From Theobroma cacao (taxonomy: Eukaryota > Streptophyta > Magnoliopsida > Malvales > Malvaceae): DNA of 64,000 nt. Below are positions 33,405-46,325 of this stretch, piece after piece. The notes beneath the pieces were generated by a model. It saw only the letters and a list, made by a program, of their open reading frames with translations. It was not told the DNA's origin and did not search any database. The position numbers were made by a program, and so were the translations under genes. The stretch covers positions 12,497,698 to 12,561,697 of the forward strand of contig NC_030850.1 of the NCBI RefSeq assembly GCF_000208745.1. The letters run 5' to 3'. Numbering within the stretch: position 1 is the first letter of the stretch; the number at the start of each line of letters is the position of its first letter.

Positions 33405-36400
33405 ATGGCGCACCTTACTTTCCTCTTCTTCTTAATCTCAACTCTCTTCCTATCTTCACAAGCTAAACTTCATCTTCAGCCATCAAGAAACCAAGAAGAA
33501 TCCTTTACGTCAATCCTAGTTTCTCAACAGGGCCTCGATTTCATCAAGGACTTGCTCATCAACAAAGCAATATCTTCAATCATCCCTTTGCAGCTGCCTG
33601 CCACCATTGAGAAATCTGCGAGAATCCCGTTCCTGGGCAATGTTCATATGGTTATTTCCAATGTTACTATTTACAAAATCGATGTTTTGTCGTCTTTTGT
33701 TAAGCCTGGGAATACTGGGATTGCCATTGTTGCCTCTGGGACTACTTGCAACTTGACCATGAATTGGCATTATTCTTATAGTTCTTGGCTTGTTCCCATT
33801 GAAATTTCTGATGGAGGAAGGGCTTCTGTTCAGGTATTTTTTTTTTCTTGGAGTTGTTATATTCTTTATCTTTAGCTATTTGGTTGGTCAACTTATCGAG
33901 CAGCTTCTCAATTTTTTTTTTCGAAACATTTTTTAGATTTTGTAAAGAGCTGATAAACAAGTTTAATAAAAATTCTAGATAGACGAAAGATGATAATTTC
34001 AATTTGACAGCACTTTTCACTGTAGCTCTAGCCTGGCCAAACAGGCACTAGTAATGTTTTGTTTTTCTTTTACTTGACTTTGCTGGTGATTGGTATGTGT
34101 GCTTTTGCTTTTTGGGGTGAGATATATGCAGGTTTTTAAGTTTTGGGCTTATGCAAGTGGGTTTCATTTCTTATGCTAGAAAAGAGTTGTGTTTTACATG
34201 TTCATTTGCTAATTCATTACTTTGACTTTTGTTGACCTTGGAGGGAGATTGTGTACCTTACGGGGTAAAGTTGTGGGGTTTATTGTATTTGGCTTCATTT
34301 ACATGATGTTTTTGCTTGCAAATTTGATTCTAATTTCATGCAGAGCACAACATACAATTCAAGTATGAACTTTATCGCTTCTGCAGTGTGTTGTGCCCAT
34401 TAAGGACCTGATTTTGTTGAGGTCTGCTCTTGGCTGTTGAGTGTTAGGTTTGTAGCTTAATGGTCTCGGTATGGTTGTTATTAACATGTTTCTTTCTTTG
34501 CCTTGCTTGCAAAAGTGGACTGCATATGGATAGCAACCATGTATGAGTTTAATATGCCAGTGATACTTTTGTCTGTTCTCAATTTGTGCTTATTTGCTCA
34601 TTTGTAATGTGCTCTTTAACAAAGGGAATCTGATGACTGATGCCTCTGGGTAAGGTTGAAGGCATGGAAGTGGGGCTTACACTAGGCTTGGAGAAGCATG
34701 AAGGAACTCTGAAGCTGTCCCTCATGGACTGTGGTTGTTATGTGGAAGAAATCACCATAAAATTGGACGGAGGAGTTTCTTGGCTTTATCAAGGGTATGT
34801 TTTTTTTTCAATCAATTGACTAATTTGTTCTTAATTATATTTGAGGTTTGTTTTCTGGTGAGATAATCTATCATACCCCAACCCAAGGGTCTAGGTTGTG
34901 GCAACGCCACACGCCCATGAGGTGAGCCCATGAGCATGTAAGGCTAAAATGGTTTATTTCAAAATACTATTTATTCTAAATAATACCTCAAAAGTTTCAT
35001 TAAACCAATCTAAAGTTTTGAAATATTCTATAACAAAAGTATCAAAACCACCATCCATAATAACCATAATAATAAGTCTAAATGTTTAAATGAAATGCAT
35101 AATAATGAAGTCCTTGCTAAGGCTCACTCTTCCCAAGCAATCTCCAATGCTCATTCCTTGATATTTGTTACAGTGTTAATGAAAGTGTGAGCTGAACAAC
35201 CCAGCAAGTAACAAGATCTAAATAGCTGGACCAAGCATAAGAAAACAATAGCTAAAATCACCATTTGCAGTTCATGATATTTAATGAACAAATCATAATT
35301 AAATTATTTGGAAACAATACGATTTATAAACATTTTACAATAATCATTTTCATTTTCTTTTGGCTCTATCAAAATCCACATTTACTATCTACAATCCACA
35401 ATTCACAAGAACAATTTTTAACAGTCTAGATCACAGGTTTAATACACCAGTTTAACCCCTGCCAACATTCAACCTAGGAATGCAAATAAGAAAAAGAATC
35501 CCTAAATCTTACTTTTTGCATGGAAAAATGATCAGAAAAGATGATTCCTGCCTCCCAATGCACCAACAACTGTTACTCTCTCCTAGGGTGCTTTCTAACC
35601 CTAAAACAATGAGAAGAAGTGTTTTTTTACTTAAATTAAATTAACCTCTTAATATCTAATTGTGCTTATTAGCATAGTAAGGTCCAAAATTAAACAAGTT
35701 TGGCTGGGATTTCACATCATTCCCTCCTAAAATAAAGTTTATTCCTTTAAACTTGACCTACCATTTGATTGAAACAATTCTGGATATTTTTCCTTCATCT
35801 TAGATTCTAACTCTCATGTAGCTTTCCTCTCAGAGGGATAACACCATTGCATCTTCACATAGGGAATGGTGTGTCACCTCAAAACTTGCTCCTTACAATC
35901 CACAATCTTTATAGGCTGCTCGTGTTGGGAAATCATGCAAACAATTAAGCAAAAAGCAACGGAATTTAAAACTTTTCCCAAAACGAGATCATACTTTAAC
36001 GTTGATATCTCTAACTATGGGAGAAGGAAGTTTTTAACTTCAATACTAGGTTTGGCTGAATAGAAGCACGTGAACTTTTGCCTATTATAGTGTGATGATG
36101 AATTGCAAGCTCAATCCCCTCCCCCGCTCTCTCCTTCTCCTTATATTAACTCTAACCAATCAACGGAGCTCTCTAATGGTTAGTTATTGAGAATGTTTAT
36201 GTAATCTCATAGGATTTGGAGAACTCTTTTGTTGTTTCTTAAGATGCATCAAGGATGGTAGTGTATTTGGTGGCCATTTGGAAAAGGGCCAAGTGGTAGT
36301 ATATAAGCCATCCTAATTGGTGAAGGCTCTGCCCTTAGGTCAGAACATCAGCAAAGCTTTTGTGGTGGTGGAGCAAAACATCATCAGGAAGAACAGCAAT

Positions 36401-39400
36401 TGAGGGTTCTTTATTTCTTGATCTTACCTATCTGCCTCTCTTAGTTTTGCTTTATAGTAGAAGGAATAAAAGTCATGGTACTTGGAAAATGTTTCCACTT
36501 GGTTTGCTTCAGAAAATTTTACCAGAGAAGGAGCCTTCTGATTGGCGTAGATAACTTCATCAAGTTAGAGTCCTACATCTTGAGAGCACTTTTCTCCTGG
36601 ATTTCCTTTTTGCCTTATGTTAAAAAATATTTTATTTGTATATTAGATTTTATACCTAAGACTTTACTGTGATTTTTTCCTTTTCTCTTCTGTTGCAGTT
36701 GCATATATTATCCATCTATTCAGATCTTCTGATGAACTGCAACTTTAGATTAGTGAATGTGATGGAACTGCATTTTGTGACTCATGTAGCTAAGTGTCTG
36801 GTTGATCTGCACCGTGAGCAGTGTTTAAAAGGACTGATCTTCCGTATCATTTCAACATTAATAAGTTGTTGCTTTTCCTTTTGTTAGAACGAAAAAGAAA
36901 AGGCTGATGGTGCTGATTTTACTATCTTCATCAAATTTCTGTCATGAGAAAATAACTAACTTTCCATTGCCTTGCACATTTTGGGTATTTTTTTTTTTGT
37001 TGCGCAATCTGATCAATGTTATGTTTTATGGTGATTCAATGCTACTTTTTTCATTTTTCAGGATGATTAATGCATTTGAGGAGCAAATAGGATCTGCGGT
37101 TGAAAATGCTATTACAAATAAACTTAAAGATGGAATCTTAAAGCTTGATTCATTTCTGCAATCTCTTCCAAAGGAAATTCCTGTAGATGATAATGCTTCT
37201 TTGAATGTATCTTTTGTGGAGAATCCTCTATTGAGTAGTTCTTCCATTGAATTTGACATCAATGGGTTATTCACAGCAAAGGAAAAGGTTCAAATTCCCA
37301 AACACTACCGCCAGACCTGGCAACCTTCTGTTTTCTGCAGCGATCAGTCTAAAATGCTTGGGATTTCATTAGATGAAGCTGTGTTCAACTCTGCGTCAGC
37401 ATTATACTATGATGTAAGTTGGAAAACTATGTAGAACTACTGAAGTATGGTGTGTAGCTCATTTAAGTGGTAAAATAATGAACAATGATTACCTGCATCG
37501 TGTCTGCTTTATCTTCATGATAATTGGTAGTTACCATAGAAATGAAGTTATTCACGTTAGGCAATATGGCTTTAATTAGATTATACCAAGACATCTGAGA
37601 TAGAATTAGTAAGTACCTAATCTAATTTGTTGACTTCTGATTGCACTGAGTTCTTTAACTTATTATAGCAACAACGAGCAAATCAGAATACACGTTGGCA
37701 TAGATAAATATGTCTTTCAAGTTTATGGTATTGGGCTGACTCACGTTCACTTCCTAAAATATTTTAGTTTTTATGCTATTTATCCAAGGTTTAAGGTAGT
37801 TAATATACTAATGAACCCATTATTTTTTTTGCAATTTTATTAGGTGAGGTTAAAGACTCCAATTAAAAGTGATTTATCAAAAAGTAATTTATGTATTATT
37901 ATATAAATACTGCAAGGAAAGAGAAAAAAAAATTCTTCTATATTTTAAGATTTTATTAAAAAAGTCAAAACCTAAAATATTCTTTCTGTCTAAAAATTCA
38001 AGTCCTTCCCCTTCTCAGTCCTTGGCTGTGTTTTTTACTCTCTCAAAACAACTTATCTAGGCTTCAATTGTAAGTAATTTTTAAACCAAATTAAGTTTTT
38101 ATATGCTTCATGTCTAAATATTTTTTGTTTAATTTGATAATCTGGGTTCATAATTATAATCTAGCTAATAGAAAATAGTATTGCATGTCAAATAATATTT
38201 TGAAATTATGAGTCTTTCTTTTTTTGATTTATTTTGTCTATATCTTATTTGATTATTTGATTTTTGTATTTAACTTTATGTACTATGTGGATGCTTATAT
38301 TTAGTTTTGATCAATAAATAGAAAATTATCATATTGTTAGTTACTGAACTTGATAATTTGTCATGTAAGATCATATTTTATTTAATTCTAATATTTTAAT
38401 TTATGCTAATGAGTAGTAATTTTTAACAAGTTTTATAATTTTAGATAAATAAGCCATGAAAAGATATTTTAAACGAAAAGAAATTGTCCCACAAGGCTCA
38501 ATTCTTGAGCAACGATAACAAAATTCTACTAATGATGGTACTTAACAATATTCTTCTGAGCAAAGTCGTGTTGAATTTGATTTAAGTACTTTCCTAACAG
38601 ATCATGGATCGAGGAAAAAAAATATTTGAGTATCATCCTAATGACACCACTCAGAAAAATTCTTGGGTCCGTCCTGTTTATGGTCATTGGTCTCCCCCAC
38701 CCCCTTCCCCTCTTTCTTTGTCTCTTTGCAAGTGTGATTGTCCATCAATCCATCTGTTTTATTATATTATTGTTGAGTTGAAGGTTTTCTACCTGTGGTC
38801 AGGCAGAATTTATGGAATGGATCGTGGATAAAGTGCCGGATCAGGCTCTTCTAAATACTGCTGGATGGAGATTTATCATTCCCCAACTGTACAAGAAATA
38901 CCCAAATGATGATATGAATTTGAACGTTTCTCTGTCTTCTCCACCATTGATAAGGATTTCTGAGCATAATATTGGTGCTACCGTTTATGCAGACGTGATA
39001 ATTGATGTGGTTGAAGCTGGTCAAGTAATACCGGTTGCATGCATTTCATTGGTAAGTTTCTTGATTAAAATGTTATGGTTTGAAATTTCTTAATTTTCTC
39101 ATTGAACCTATGTTTCTCTTCCTCCTGTTTAACAAAAAACACAACCCAATAAGCACCCCTGCCTCTGCCTGCTTCCAAAGAAGAAAACAAAAGGAAGCAA
39201 AATATTTTACGTGGGAAACATAAAAGCTTTTGATCATTATAATGGACAAGAAGAGCAAAAGCAAGTTGCCTGGAGGGCAGCTCAGTGATATATCTCAAGT
39301 ATGGATGTCATTGAATTGGGTTTATTACATTCTGCCCCTCATGACTTAAGAAATTGTTTGCTTTTGTGGTTATATTGATATATAAAATAGTTTTCCGTGA

Positions 39401-40129
39401 ATTGGATTTGGATAGCAAACCATTGAAATTTTTACCGTACATCAATAGGCAACTTGTTCTTTATTTGATTGGTTAAGTTTGCAACCCTGGGAAAGAGGTT
39501 TTGATGTTTTAGTCACTGCACAGCCTTGAAGATGCTAGGTTTTTGAGTTGCATTATTGTGTTTCCTTTTCCTTCTTCACAGGTTTATCCATTTGTACATG
39601 GTTTCTTCCCTAGATTTGTGTAATTCAAAAGCTTGCAACTTAGAAACGGGAAACTGCTGTTTGAGATATTATATCCATTTTTGTGACCAATGTTGCTGCA
39701 TTTGTTATGACAGGAGATCCGTGGCTCAGGTTCAGTTAAAATTGTGGGGAATAACCTTGGTGGGAGCGTGAAGATGGATGACTTGGCAATGTCATTGAAG
39801 TGGAGCCAAATTGGCAATCTTCGAATGTATCTGATACAGGTTGTTGTGATGTTAGTATTTGATCAAATTAACATCATCATGCATGGTCGTTGGTAAAAGG
39901 TCTAATGTATCTTTACTTGTTGCAGCCGGTGATGTGGACACTAGTCCAGACTGTCGTCATACCATATGCAAATTCATATCTCGGAAAGGGTTTCCCTTTG
40001 CCCATCATTCATGGTTTCACCCTTCAAAATGCTGAAATTACTCTCTCTAGTTCGAAGGTCACAGTTTGCAGTGATGTGGCATATTCAGAATCACACAATC
40101 TTAATCAGCTTGGAATCTCCTTTGAATAG
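33405..40129 (+). CDS. BPI/LBP family secreted lipid-binding protein (LBR-1-like)
   Basis: This is a plant relative of animal bactericidal/permeability-increasing and LPS-binding proteins; Arabidopsis LBR proteins bind LPS and affect defence-gene expression. The model has six exons: 33405-33833, 34655-34794, 37062-37413, 38803-39051, 39714-39839, 39926-40129, in phase and giving 499 residues (family ~490). Residues 1-20 form a signal peptide (MAHLTFLFFLISTLFLSSQA). 'QGLDFIKDLLINKAISSIIP' starts the first BPI domain. A Cys pair (Cys in 'GTTCNLTMNW' and 'MDCGCYVEE') could form the conserved disulphide. 'QSLPKEIPVDDNASLNVSF' precedes the second BPI domain, which ends 'EITLSSSKVTVCSDVAY'. Intron 2 (2.27 kb) holds a Ty3/gypsy 3' end and intron 3 (1.39 kb) a hAT fragment, yet splicing frames and exons are intact. 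Confidence 0.94.
34869..35716 (-). mobile_element. LTR of a Ty3/gypsy chromovirus-type element in LBR intron 2
   Basis: On the minus strand the LTR begins TGTGAAATCCCAGCC at 35716, immediately after a polypurine tract (TAGGAGGGAATGA, 35717-35729), and ends GGTTGGGGTATGATA at 34869, resembling a decayed ..TGACA end. Length is 848 bases. Upstream on the same strand lies the polyprotein C-terminus, so it is the 3' LTR. It sits antisense to the host gene between exons 2 and 3. Confidence 0.75.
35739..35920 (-). pseudogene. Ty3/gypsy polyprotein C-terminus with chromodomain, decayed
   Basis: Minus-strand translation shows 'KIVDCKEQVLR', 'TIPYVKMQWCYPSERKAT' and 'ELESKMKEKYPELF', the characteristic chromodomain end of chromovirus polyproteins (Tekay/Del type by resemblance). 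Two in-frame TGA codons interrupt it, one after 'QVLR' and one where the Trp of 'ATWELES' is expected. It is followed by the polypurine tract and LTR. The rest of the polyprotein is absent: homology stops near 35922, where a different sequence begins. Confidence 0.75.
35923..36350 (+). mobile_element. Possible Ty1/copia-like LTR fragment in LBR intron 2
   Basis: Gypsy homology ends abruptly and the new sequence begins TGTTGGGAAATCATGC, followed by AAAAGCAACGGAATTTAAAA. This start style is familiar from copia-type LTRs that would have inserted into the gypsy remnant. A TATA-like TTATATTAAC lies at about 36142. No matching right end or target duplication was found, so boundaries and identity are tentative. 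Confidence 0.3.
38456..38690 (+). pseudogene. hAT transposase N-terminal fragment (TTF-type zinc finger class) in LBR intron 3
   Basis: From ATG 38456 the frame reads MKRYFKRKEIVPQGSILEQR, a stop, QNSTNDGT, a stop, then 'FDLSTFLTDHGSRKKIFEYH' and 'PNDTTQKNSWV'. Plant TTF-type zinc-finger/hAT-dimerisation proteins start with a short basic MxRFFKRK segment and have a 'LPxDPGxRxxIxxYHPNDxD..R' motif ahead of the zinc finger, which this mirrors. Two nonsense codons and loss of everything after the motif make it a dead fragment. AT-rich sequence to its left (about 37830-38455) may be the same element's 5' end. Confidence 0.6.
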
Positions 40130-41888
40130 ATTATTCGTTCATATTAAGCAACCTTGAGATGTCCTCAAAATGGGTTACAGGGAAGGAAACAAATTGTCAA
40201 TTTCCCACTCATGTACAGTTTTATTTCAGATGCAACTCCAGTCAACAGAATGCCCGAAGGATGATAAAACTCATCGAATGTACAAATATATTACCTAAGG
40301 CACAGCTCAATTTGTATCACATTTTGTTTTATGATTTGCAAATCATTTGCAAAAGATGTTGATTGTCTCTATTCTATAAATTAATCAAATGAATTCAGGA
40401 ACATTGACGCATGACTGGAAAATATACTTGAAACCCTTGATGAGGTTTAACATGCTCCATAATATCCTCCTTCAAGGAAGTTGGTTACGCTTCGGTACCT
40501 GGATTAGGAGAACTTATTACATAGATACATCTCATAACATCAAATCAAGAAACACGTCATTGAAAATTGTCTGTATGCGTGTTCATAATTTTCATTAATA
40601 TGACATGGCAATTACTACTATTAAATTGCGGATTTATATAGGTTGATATGATAATGTCTTAACAATGTACTAGTTCCTGCTTCCTCTTTCTGGTATTTCC
40701 TTGTTATCTCAGTGTGTGGATCTGTTAGTTTGTTTCAAATAGCTACACACTTCAATCTTGGCAGCTTATTTTTACTGTCCACTTGTTTTTCTGTTTCCAT
40801 CTCGTCAAGCACTGTTGTGTATTTTTACTTTCACAATAGCAAAACTGATATCAACATACAAGCTTCTTAAGCGTGAAGTTATAAGGAGTCCGAGTAATTG
40901 CAGTATTTTTGTGCCTGCTTCTCTAAACTTTCTGGACATGCAAGTGTCCATATGACATTGGGATTAATGTATTTATATATATATATATATTTAAATGTGA
41001 TAAATAGAAGTACAAATTAAATGGAGGGCCTCATCTTAAAAATCAATCGTGGATTTGAATCAGTCTATCATCAGCTTCCACCAGCTGATCTACCAAACCT
41101 GAAAAGGTCTATCCTCATGGTTTTAAGTCACCTGCTGATTGAAATGTCGAGTAGAGTAGAGTAGAGATAATGATGGCATCAACTACCAGTTAGTTCAATA
41201 GCTCACCAGGGGCTGGAAAAACATTCAAGGAAGAGAATCGTGGGATTTACAAAATAACATAGGTCATTTGGCTAAAGACCAAGACAATGAGATACGTTAG
41301 TATATTATCCTACATTGCATAGCCATGTTAAGACAAAAGATCCAATTGGCTAAATAACGCGATATCTTCTTCTTTATGCACACCTAAGCCTGCAACTATG
41401 ACAATGGAAGCTTTTAACCTGAGTAGGAGGTGAGCAATCAGGGGGTGGAACATGAGTTCCAGGCCAGGGGACCTATATATGTGAAGGCATGGGTTCTCAA
41501 GGCTGGTTCCGCACGAAGGCATGCGATGCAAGCTCTTGGCAGTAGATGGATAGGCTGGTTGGTGCCACATGGATTCCAACATGGTTCGAGCCTCTTTGAT
41601 TTGAGCAAATTCTAAGCTTGGTTCTTTATTTGATTTCTTGACAATTTACAGCAAAATCTGTATGTTATAAAACAAGCATGGAGTACATTTCGAATACATA
41701 CACATTGGGCTTTGCCTTCTCAAAACGCAACGTTTTTGGTTTCTGTTCCCGGAGAAGTCCTCAAATATCTCCCACACAAAGAACAGCCTGTGAAACTGAT
41801 AAACCTCAGTTAAACCCACTCCTCTTCACTCAACAATCTTTTCAAATTTTTATCTGCGTTTTCCTCTCAATCCCGTCTTCAATAAAAC
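40130..41888. other. Intergenic between LBR and TRZ2
   Basis: About 1.75 kb: LBR 3' UTR, a (TA)n run at 40975-40991, and less AT-rich sequence at 41040-41620 with no recognisable gene. Open frames at 41328-41582 (minus) and 41430-41615 (plus) overlap on opposite strands and match nothing I know. The last ~200 bases are C/T-rich leader sequence of TRZ2. Confidence 0.5.
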
Positions 41889-44866
41889 ATGCAAGTCTCT
41901 CTCCCCGTTTCACCCTCCAAGCTCCCCTCAATTTTCCCATTCCACCACCCCATTCCTCCCCCTCACCATCCCCACAAAAACCTTGCTTTCCAAACCCAAG
42001 CCAGCCCCTTCGACGCCCTCAAAACCTCAGGCTATTTATCCACAATCAGCCGTGCTATAGAGGAAGAAGAAGAGTACCGCAAAGCCAGAGCTACTGTCAC
42101 CAGAAAGGGTATTGAAGTCGAAGGCTGCTTCATTGAAGGACTCTCTATTGGTGGCCATGAAACCTGTGTCATAGTTCCTCAATTCAAATCTGCTTTTGAT
42201 ATTGGGAGATGCCCCTCTCGTGCTATTCAGCAGAATTTTGTTTTCATTACCCATGCTCATCTTGATCACATTGTAAGTTCCACAATTTTTTTTTGCTAAA
42301 CATGTTATCCTTAGCCATAATTTTTGGTCAATATATGAACAATTCCATTGTTTCAACATGAGAATTTGAAAATTTTGTACCCTTTCAGTTGTTTTGGTTA
42401 GGTCGAGTTATTTGCTTCATATTTGAAGTTCTGGGTATTACTGTGATCCCCTGTGGTGTATATTGGTTCAGGGTGGGCTGCCAATATATGTAGCTAGCCG
42501 TGGTTTGTACAACTTAAAGCCTCCCACAGTATTTGTACCTCCATGTATCAAAGAGGATGTGGAGAAGCTGTTGGATATTCACAGGACAATGGGACAAGTG
42601 GAACTCAATCTTGATTTGGTCGCACTTGATGTTGGTATGTTACCTACATCAAAAGTTTATTTGTGTGTTCATGTTTTATCTTGAAGATGACTTTGCATGT
42701 TTTTTTTCAGGTGAAACATACGAATTGCGAAATGACATTGTCGTCCGACCATTTAGAACTCACCATGTTATACCAAGCCAGGTATGCCTTACCAACTATT
42801 CTTCCAAATCACATAAATTTACGTAGAAGAGAAACTATAGAATATGAATTTGGAGTGGTCAAACCCTTGAGGCAATAATGCCAATATATCTTTGAGTTGT
42901 GAGCGGAATGTGCATGAAACTCTGTGGCTTTTTAGTTTCTACCCTTGGGAAATTCATTATAGAGGTTTGAAACACAGATTAAGATGAATTTCTTTTCTTA
43001 GTTGTTTAAATTTTGGATACTTTACAGTCTAAAGTATGAAGTTACTTGGTCTTTTTCAGGGTTATGTCATATACACTATTAGAAAAAAGCTGAAGAAGCA
43101 GTACATTCATCTGAAAGGGAAACAGATTGAGAAATTGAAGAAGTCTGGTGTTGAGGTTTGTAGCTTTGGCAAAATAGAGTGGCCAAATATTCTTTAGTTT
43201 TATCATTTATTTGACTTTAAACCTTCCTTTACAGATCACAGACATCATTTTGTCTCCAGAGGTGGCATTTACAGGGGATACAACAGCAGAATACATGCTT
43301 GATCCACGAAATGCAGATGCCTTGAGGGCCAAAATTCTTATAACTGAGGTATGTAAATAGAATCTTTTCCATAATTATTTTCCCTTTTTACTTTTATCCT
43401 GAAATTATTTTTGTGACATCTGTGGTAACATTACCTACTTCATGTTCCAACTAGTACTATAATCTAAGATCTGAAGGAATGTTTAGTGAAAAATGGAATT
43501 GGATGAGACAAGTATGATGCTTTCTAAAATCCATGATTAAAGTGTGAGATGCTCTTGCCTGCATATTATGTCACTTGCATGCCTTCACTTTGCCTTTAGC
43601 AGTTATAACAGATTTGAGCTTTGGCTTAAACTAAAACATAAGACTTAGCCTATTCTATACCTGGATTTTCTTAGTCATTTTCTTGCTTCTAATATCTAAG
43701 GCACAGTAATCATTTCATTAGTAAAAGTTGGTTTCCATGACTACTGACCTTATCCTATCTAATACTGGAACCCAACTCTGCTAAGTCATAGGTTGTCAAA
43801 TAATTTGCACTGATTTTTTGTGTTCTGTATTAATTTAGACTGAAGTTACCTGTGATCTATCATTTAAGTGGCCCTTCTCTGGCCATAAGATTTTGAAAGT
43901 TGCAGCTGTTATAAAAAAGAGAAGATAGTTGACATGCTCATGAAAGAGAAAAGGAAAAGAAAAAGCCCCGCTTATCTTTGCATTGATCTCATGTTGGAAT
44001 CATGACATGCAATGTTAATATTCTGTTCTTTTTCCCTCCCCTACTTAGAGCAACATTCACAACTTTGTGCAATTTATAATATTCGGCATTTCTGATTTCG
44101 AAACATTTTTAACAGGCAACTTTCCTTGATGAAGGCTATAGCATTGATCATGCAAGACAACATGGTCATACTCATTTATTTGAGGTATGTTCAATGTTGA
44201 TTCTCCCATTCTATCGTTACAACACCATTAATGACTTTTAACTTTACGTGACATGAAATTCCAGATCATTGAACATGCTCAGTGGATCAGGAACAAGGCC
44301 GTCCTATTAACTCATTTCTCATCCCGTTATAGTATAGAGGTGATCTTTTAATTGAATTACTAGTCTTTGTTCCATTTTCTAGAAAGGGTAAACATCTAAT
44401 ATATCTCTGTCAGCTGATACGCTGCTGAGATGTTACAATGTGATTGTCCTCTTACAAGGGAGCCAGAGGCTGATTGACATAAAAATCTTGGAGAATATCA
44501 TTCCCAATAGTTTAGCTAAATGGTTTATCATCTGAATTGAGGTTCACTCCATCTTGCGTAATGGTAGATGATGCTAAATTTTATACTTAAGCACATAGAT
44601 GATATGTGGACCAGCTCTCTCCACCTTTTAATGTGTGCAAGCAGTTCGCAGAAATGTTGCATCAGATAGAAGTTTTCTTTAACCTGCATGGGGAAATACA
44701 GCTTCTGCATTATTGCGGGAAAGAACCATATTCTAATAACAGTAAGTCATGTGATGATCATCATTCCATATTGCAGGACATTCGTCTAGCTGTTTCGAAG
44801 TTGCAGTCTAAAGTGTCAGCAAAGGTGGTTCCTCTAACAGAGGGTTTCAAATCAATGCACTCATAG
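41889..44866 (+). CDS. TRZ2: tRNase Z, short form, with organellar leader (TRZ2-like)
   Basis: tRNase Z is a zinc-dependent endonuclease that removes the 3' trailer of pre-tRNAs. The model has eight exons: 41889-42272, 42472-42634, 42711-42781, 43060-43155, 43235-43348, 44116-44184, 44265-44339, 44777-44866, in phase and giving 353 residues. The metallo-beta-lactamase signature HxHxDH is THAHLDH (His122, His124, Asp126, His127), split from the next exon by an intron right after it. Further metal/catalytic motifs are 'FRTHHV' (His200/201), 'FTGDT' (Asp253), 'HGHTHL' (about 292-297) and 'LLTHFSSRY' (His316). Residues 1-50 are Ser/Pro/His-rich with few acidic residues, like a plastid transit peptide; Arabidopsis TRZ2 is plastid-targeted (from memory), TRZ1 is cytosolic and lacks the leader. 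The gene is tail-to-tail with mtKAS. Confidence 0.94.
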
Positions 44867-46325
44867 TCGTCTTTTTCAGAAGATGTGATGAATTAGAGAC
44901 TAGAGTATAGAGAAATGAGTAAAAAAACATGCAATTTTCCCCTTTTGTAATATATTGAATGTATGCATAAAATTTTTTTTCTGACTTTGTAGGAATCTGT
45001 TCACAATGTGCATTATTGTCAAAGTTTTGTGGGTTCTTTGAACTGATTAATATAGGATAGGATAGCATGATGAACTAGGAGAAAACAGTAGTGTTAAGGA
45101 GTTGTAGACTTATGTTATTCACCTTAAATCAGGGAATGGTTGTACGTATCATATCTGTGTGATTTCAAGAGCAGTAGTGCAGTGACACGTCTATGTCGAC
45201 CAGGTTGGCCCTGTGAGTGCAATGCTCTAATCCGTTACTTGATTTGTGCACTGAAGCTCATCAGGCACCACATCTTCTAAGGGACTGTGCATTGGATTCT
45301 CATCAATGAATTTGCTATGAAAGCATCATTCGACACATATATGAGCTCTAATGCTTTTGCCCATTTTACCATTTGTGCATGCTTTATTTTTAAGATGTCC
45401 AAGAAAAGAGTCATGTAGGGCAAGGTCGTTCTGTGTTACAATCCTGTATCCTAACATTCAGACGCAGGAATTCCTGTTTGGAAGTGCATTATGATCGCCA
45501 TGATGTAGGCTATACTCGTAGTCATTACACCTACGGTGACTACAAACATGAAGTTGCCTGTTGTATCGACAAGATTGGGCAATTGGAGCACGTCTTTAGC
45601 GTACTCAGAGTCATCTACAAAATTATAGACCGCTACCCTTGGCTCCAGATGATGTCAGGAAAGAACAAGTGGCCATAAAAGCAATTCTCAAAGTGAATCA
45701 AAGGCACTTTAATGGTAACATTTGCATATTACGTGTGCATGAATACCATGCAGTGACAGCATTCAGAAGGGTAATTTTTGTAAAATTAATTCATTTCCGG
45801 TTCCAGTTTAGTTTGAAAATTAACTTCCCAAAACCAATTTATAGGGGAAAAGGAATCAGTGACACCTGTACGCATCCAGCAGAACAATCTTGTCACTGAG
45901 ACACCTGACTACAACCCAAGATCTCACAAGTCTTACGGAGAAGATCCCTTGGCTCTTTGTATCTTTCATGATTTTACACTTCCAAGCCATTAATCAGATG
46001 ATATCATACATCCGACAGATCATGGTCCAAAGAGAACCATCATGACATCTTTCTCTGCTCTATAGCAGCAATAGCTCTCGCTGATAATCAATCTTAAAGA
46101 ATCTGAAGCTCAAAATTTCTCTACAATCACATAATGCCATTTTCCTCTGCAGTTTACTATTACCAATAAAATAATAGAACAAGAAAATAAACAAGATTCT
46201 ACCACAATGACCCAACCATTTCGCTTCATATCTTAGATTTGTGATTCTAAAAGGTGCCAAAGCAACCAACCAAAGAACCGGCACCCAATACCCCAAAACA
46301 AGAAAGTTTGACCCATCAATCTGTT
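44867..46325. other. Intergenic between the convergent TRZ2 and mtKAS genes
   Basis: About 1.46 kb containing both 3' UTRs. An unusually balanced stretch at 45150-45900 gives overlapping plus-strand frames (45433-45678, 45639-45899) without similarity I recognise. No gene supported. Confidence 0.5.

Noticed and set aside
36360..36887. Short plus-strand frames in LBR intron 2
   Set aside because: They would add unrelated sequence between exons 2 and 3, which already join in frame to the conserved family sequence.
41328..41615. Overlapping frames on both strands upstream of TRZ2
   Set aside because: Mutually antisense, no motif, no conserved neighbour.
45433..45899. Two overlapping plus-strand frames between TRZ2 and mtKAS
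   Set aside because: No similarity I recognise, different frames, and no splice signals linking them; both 3' UTRs fall here.
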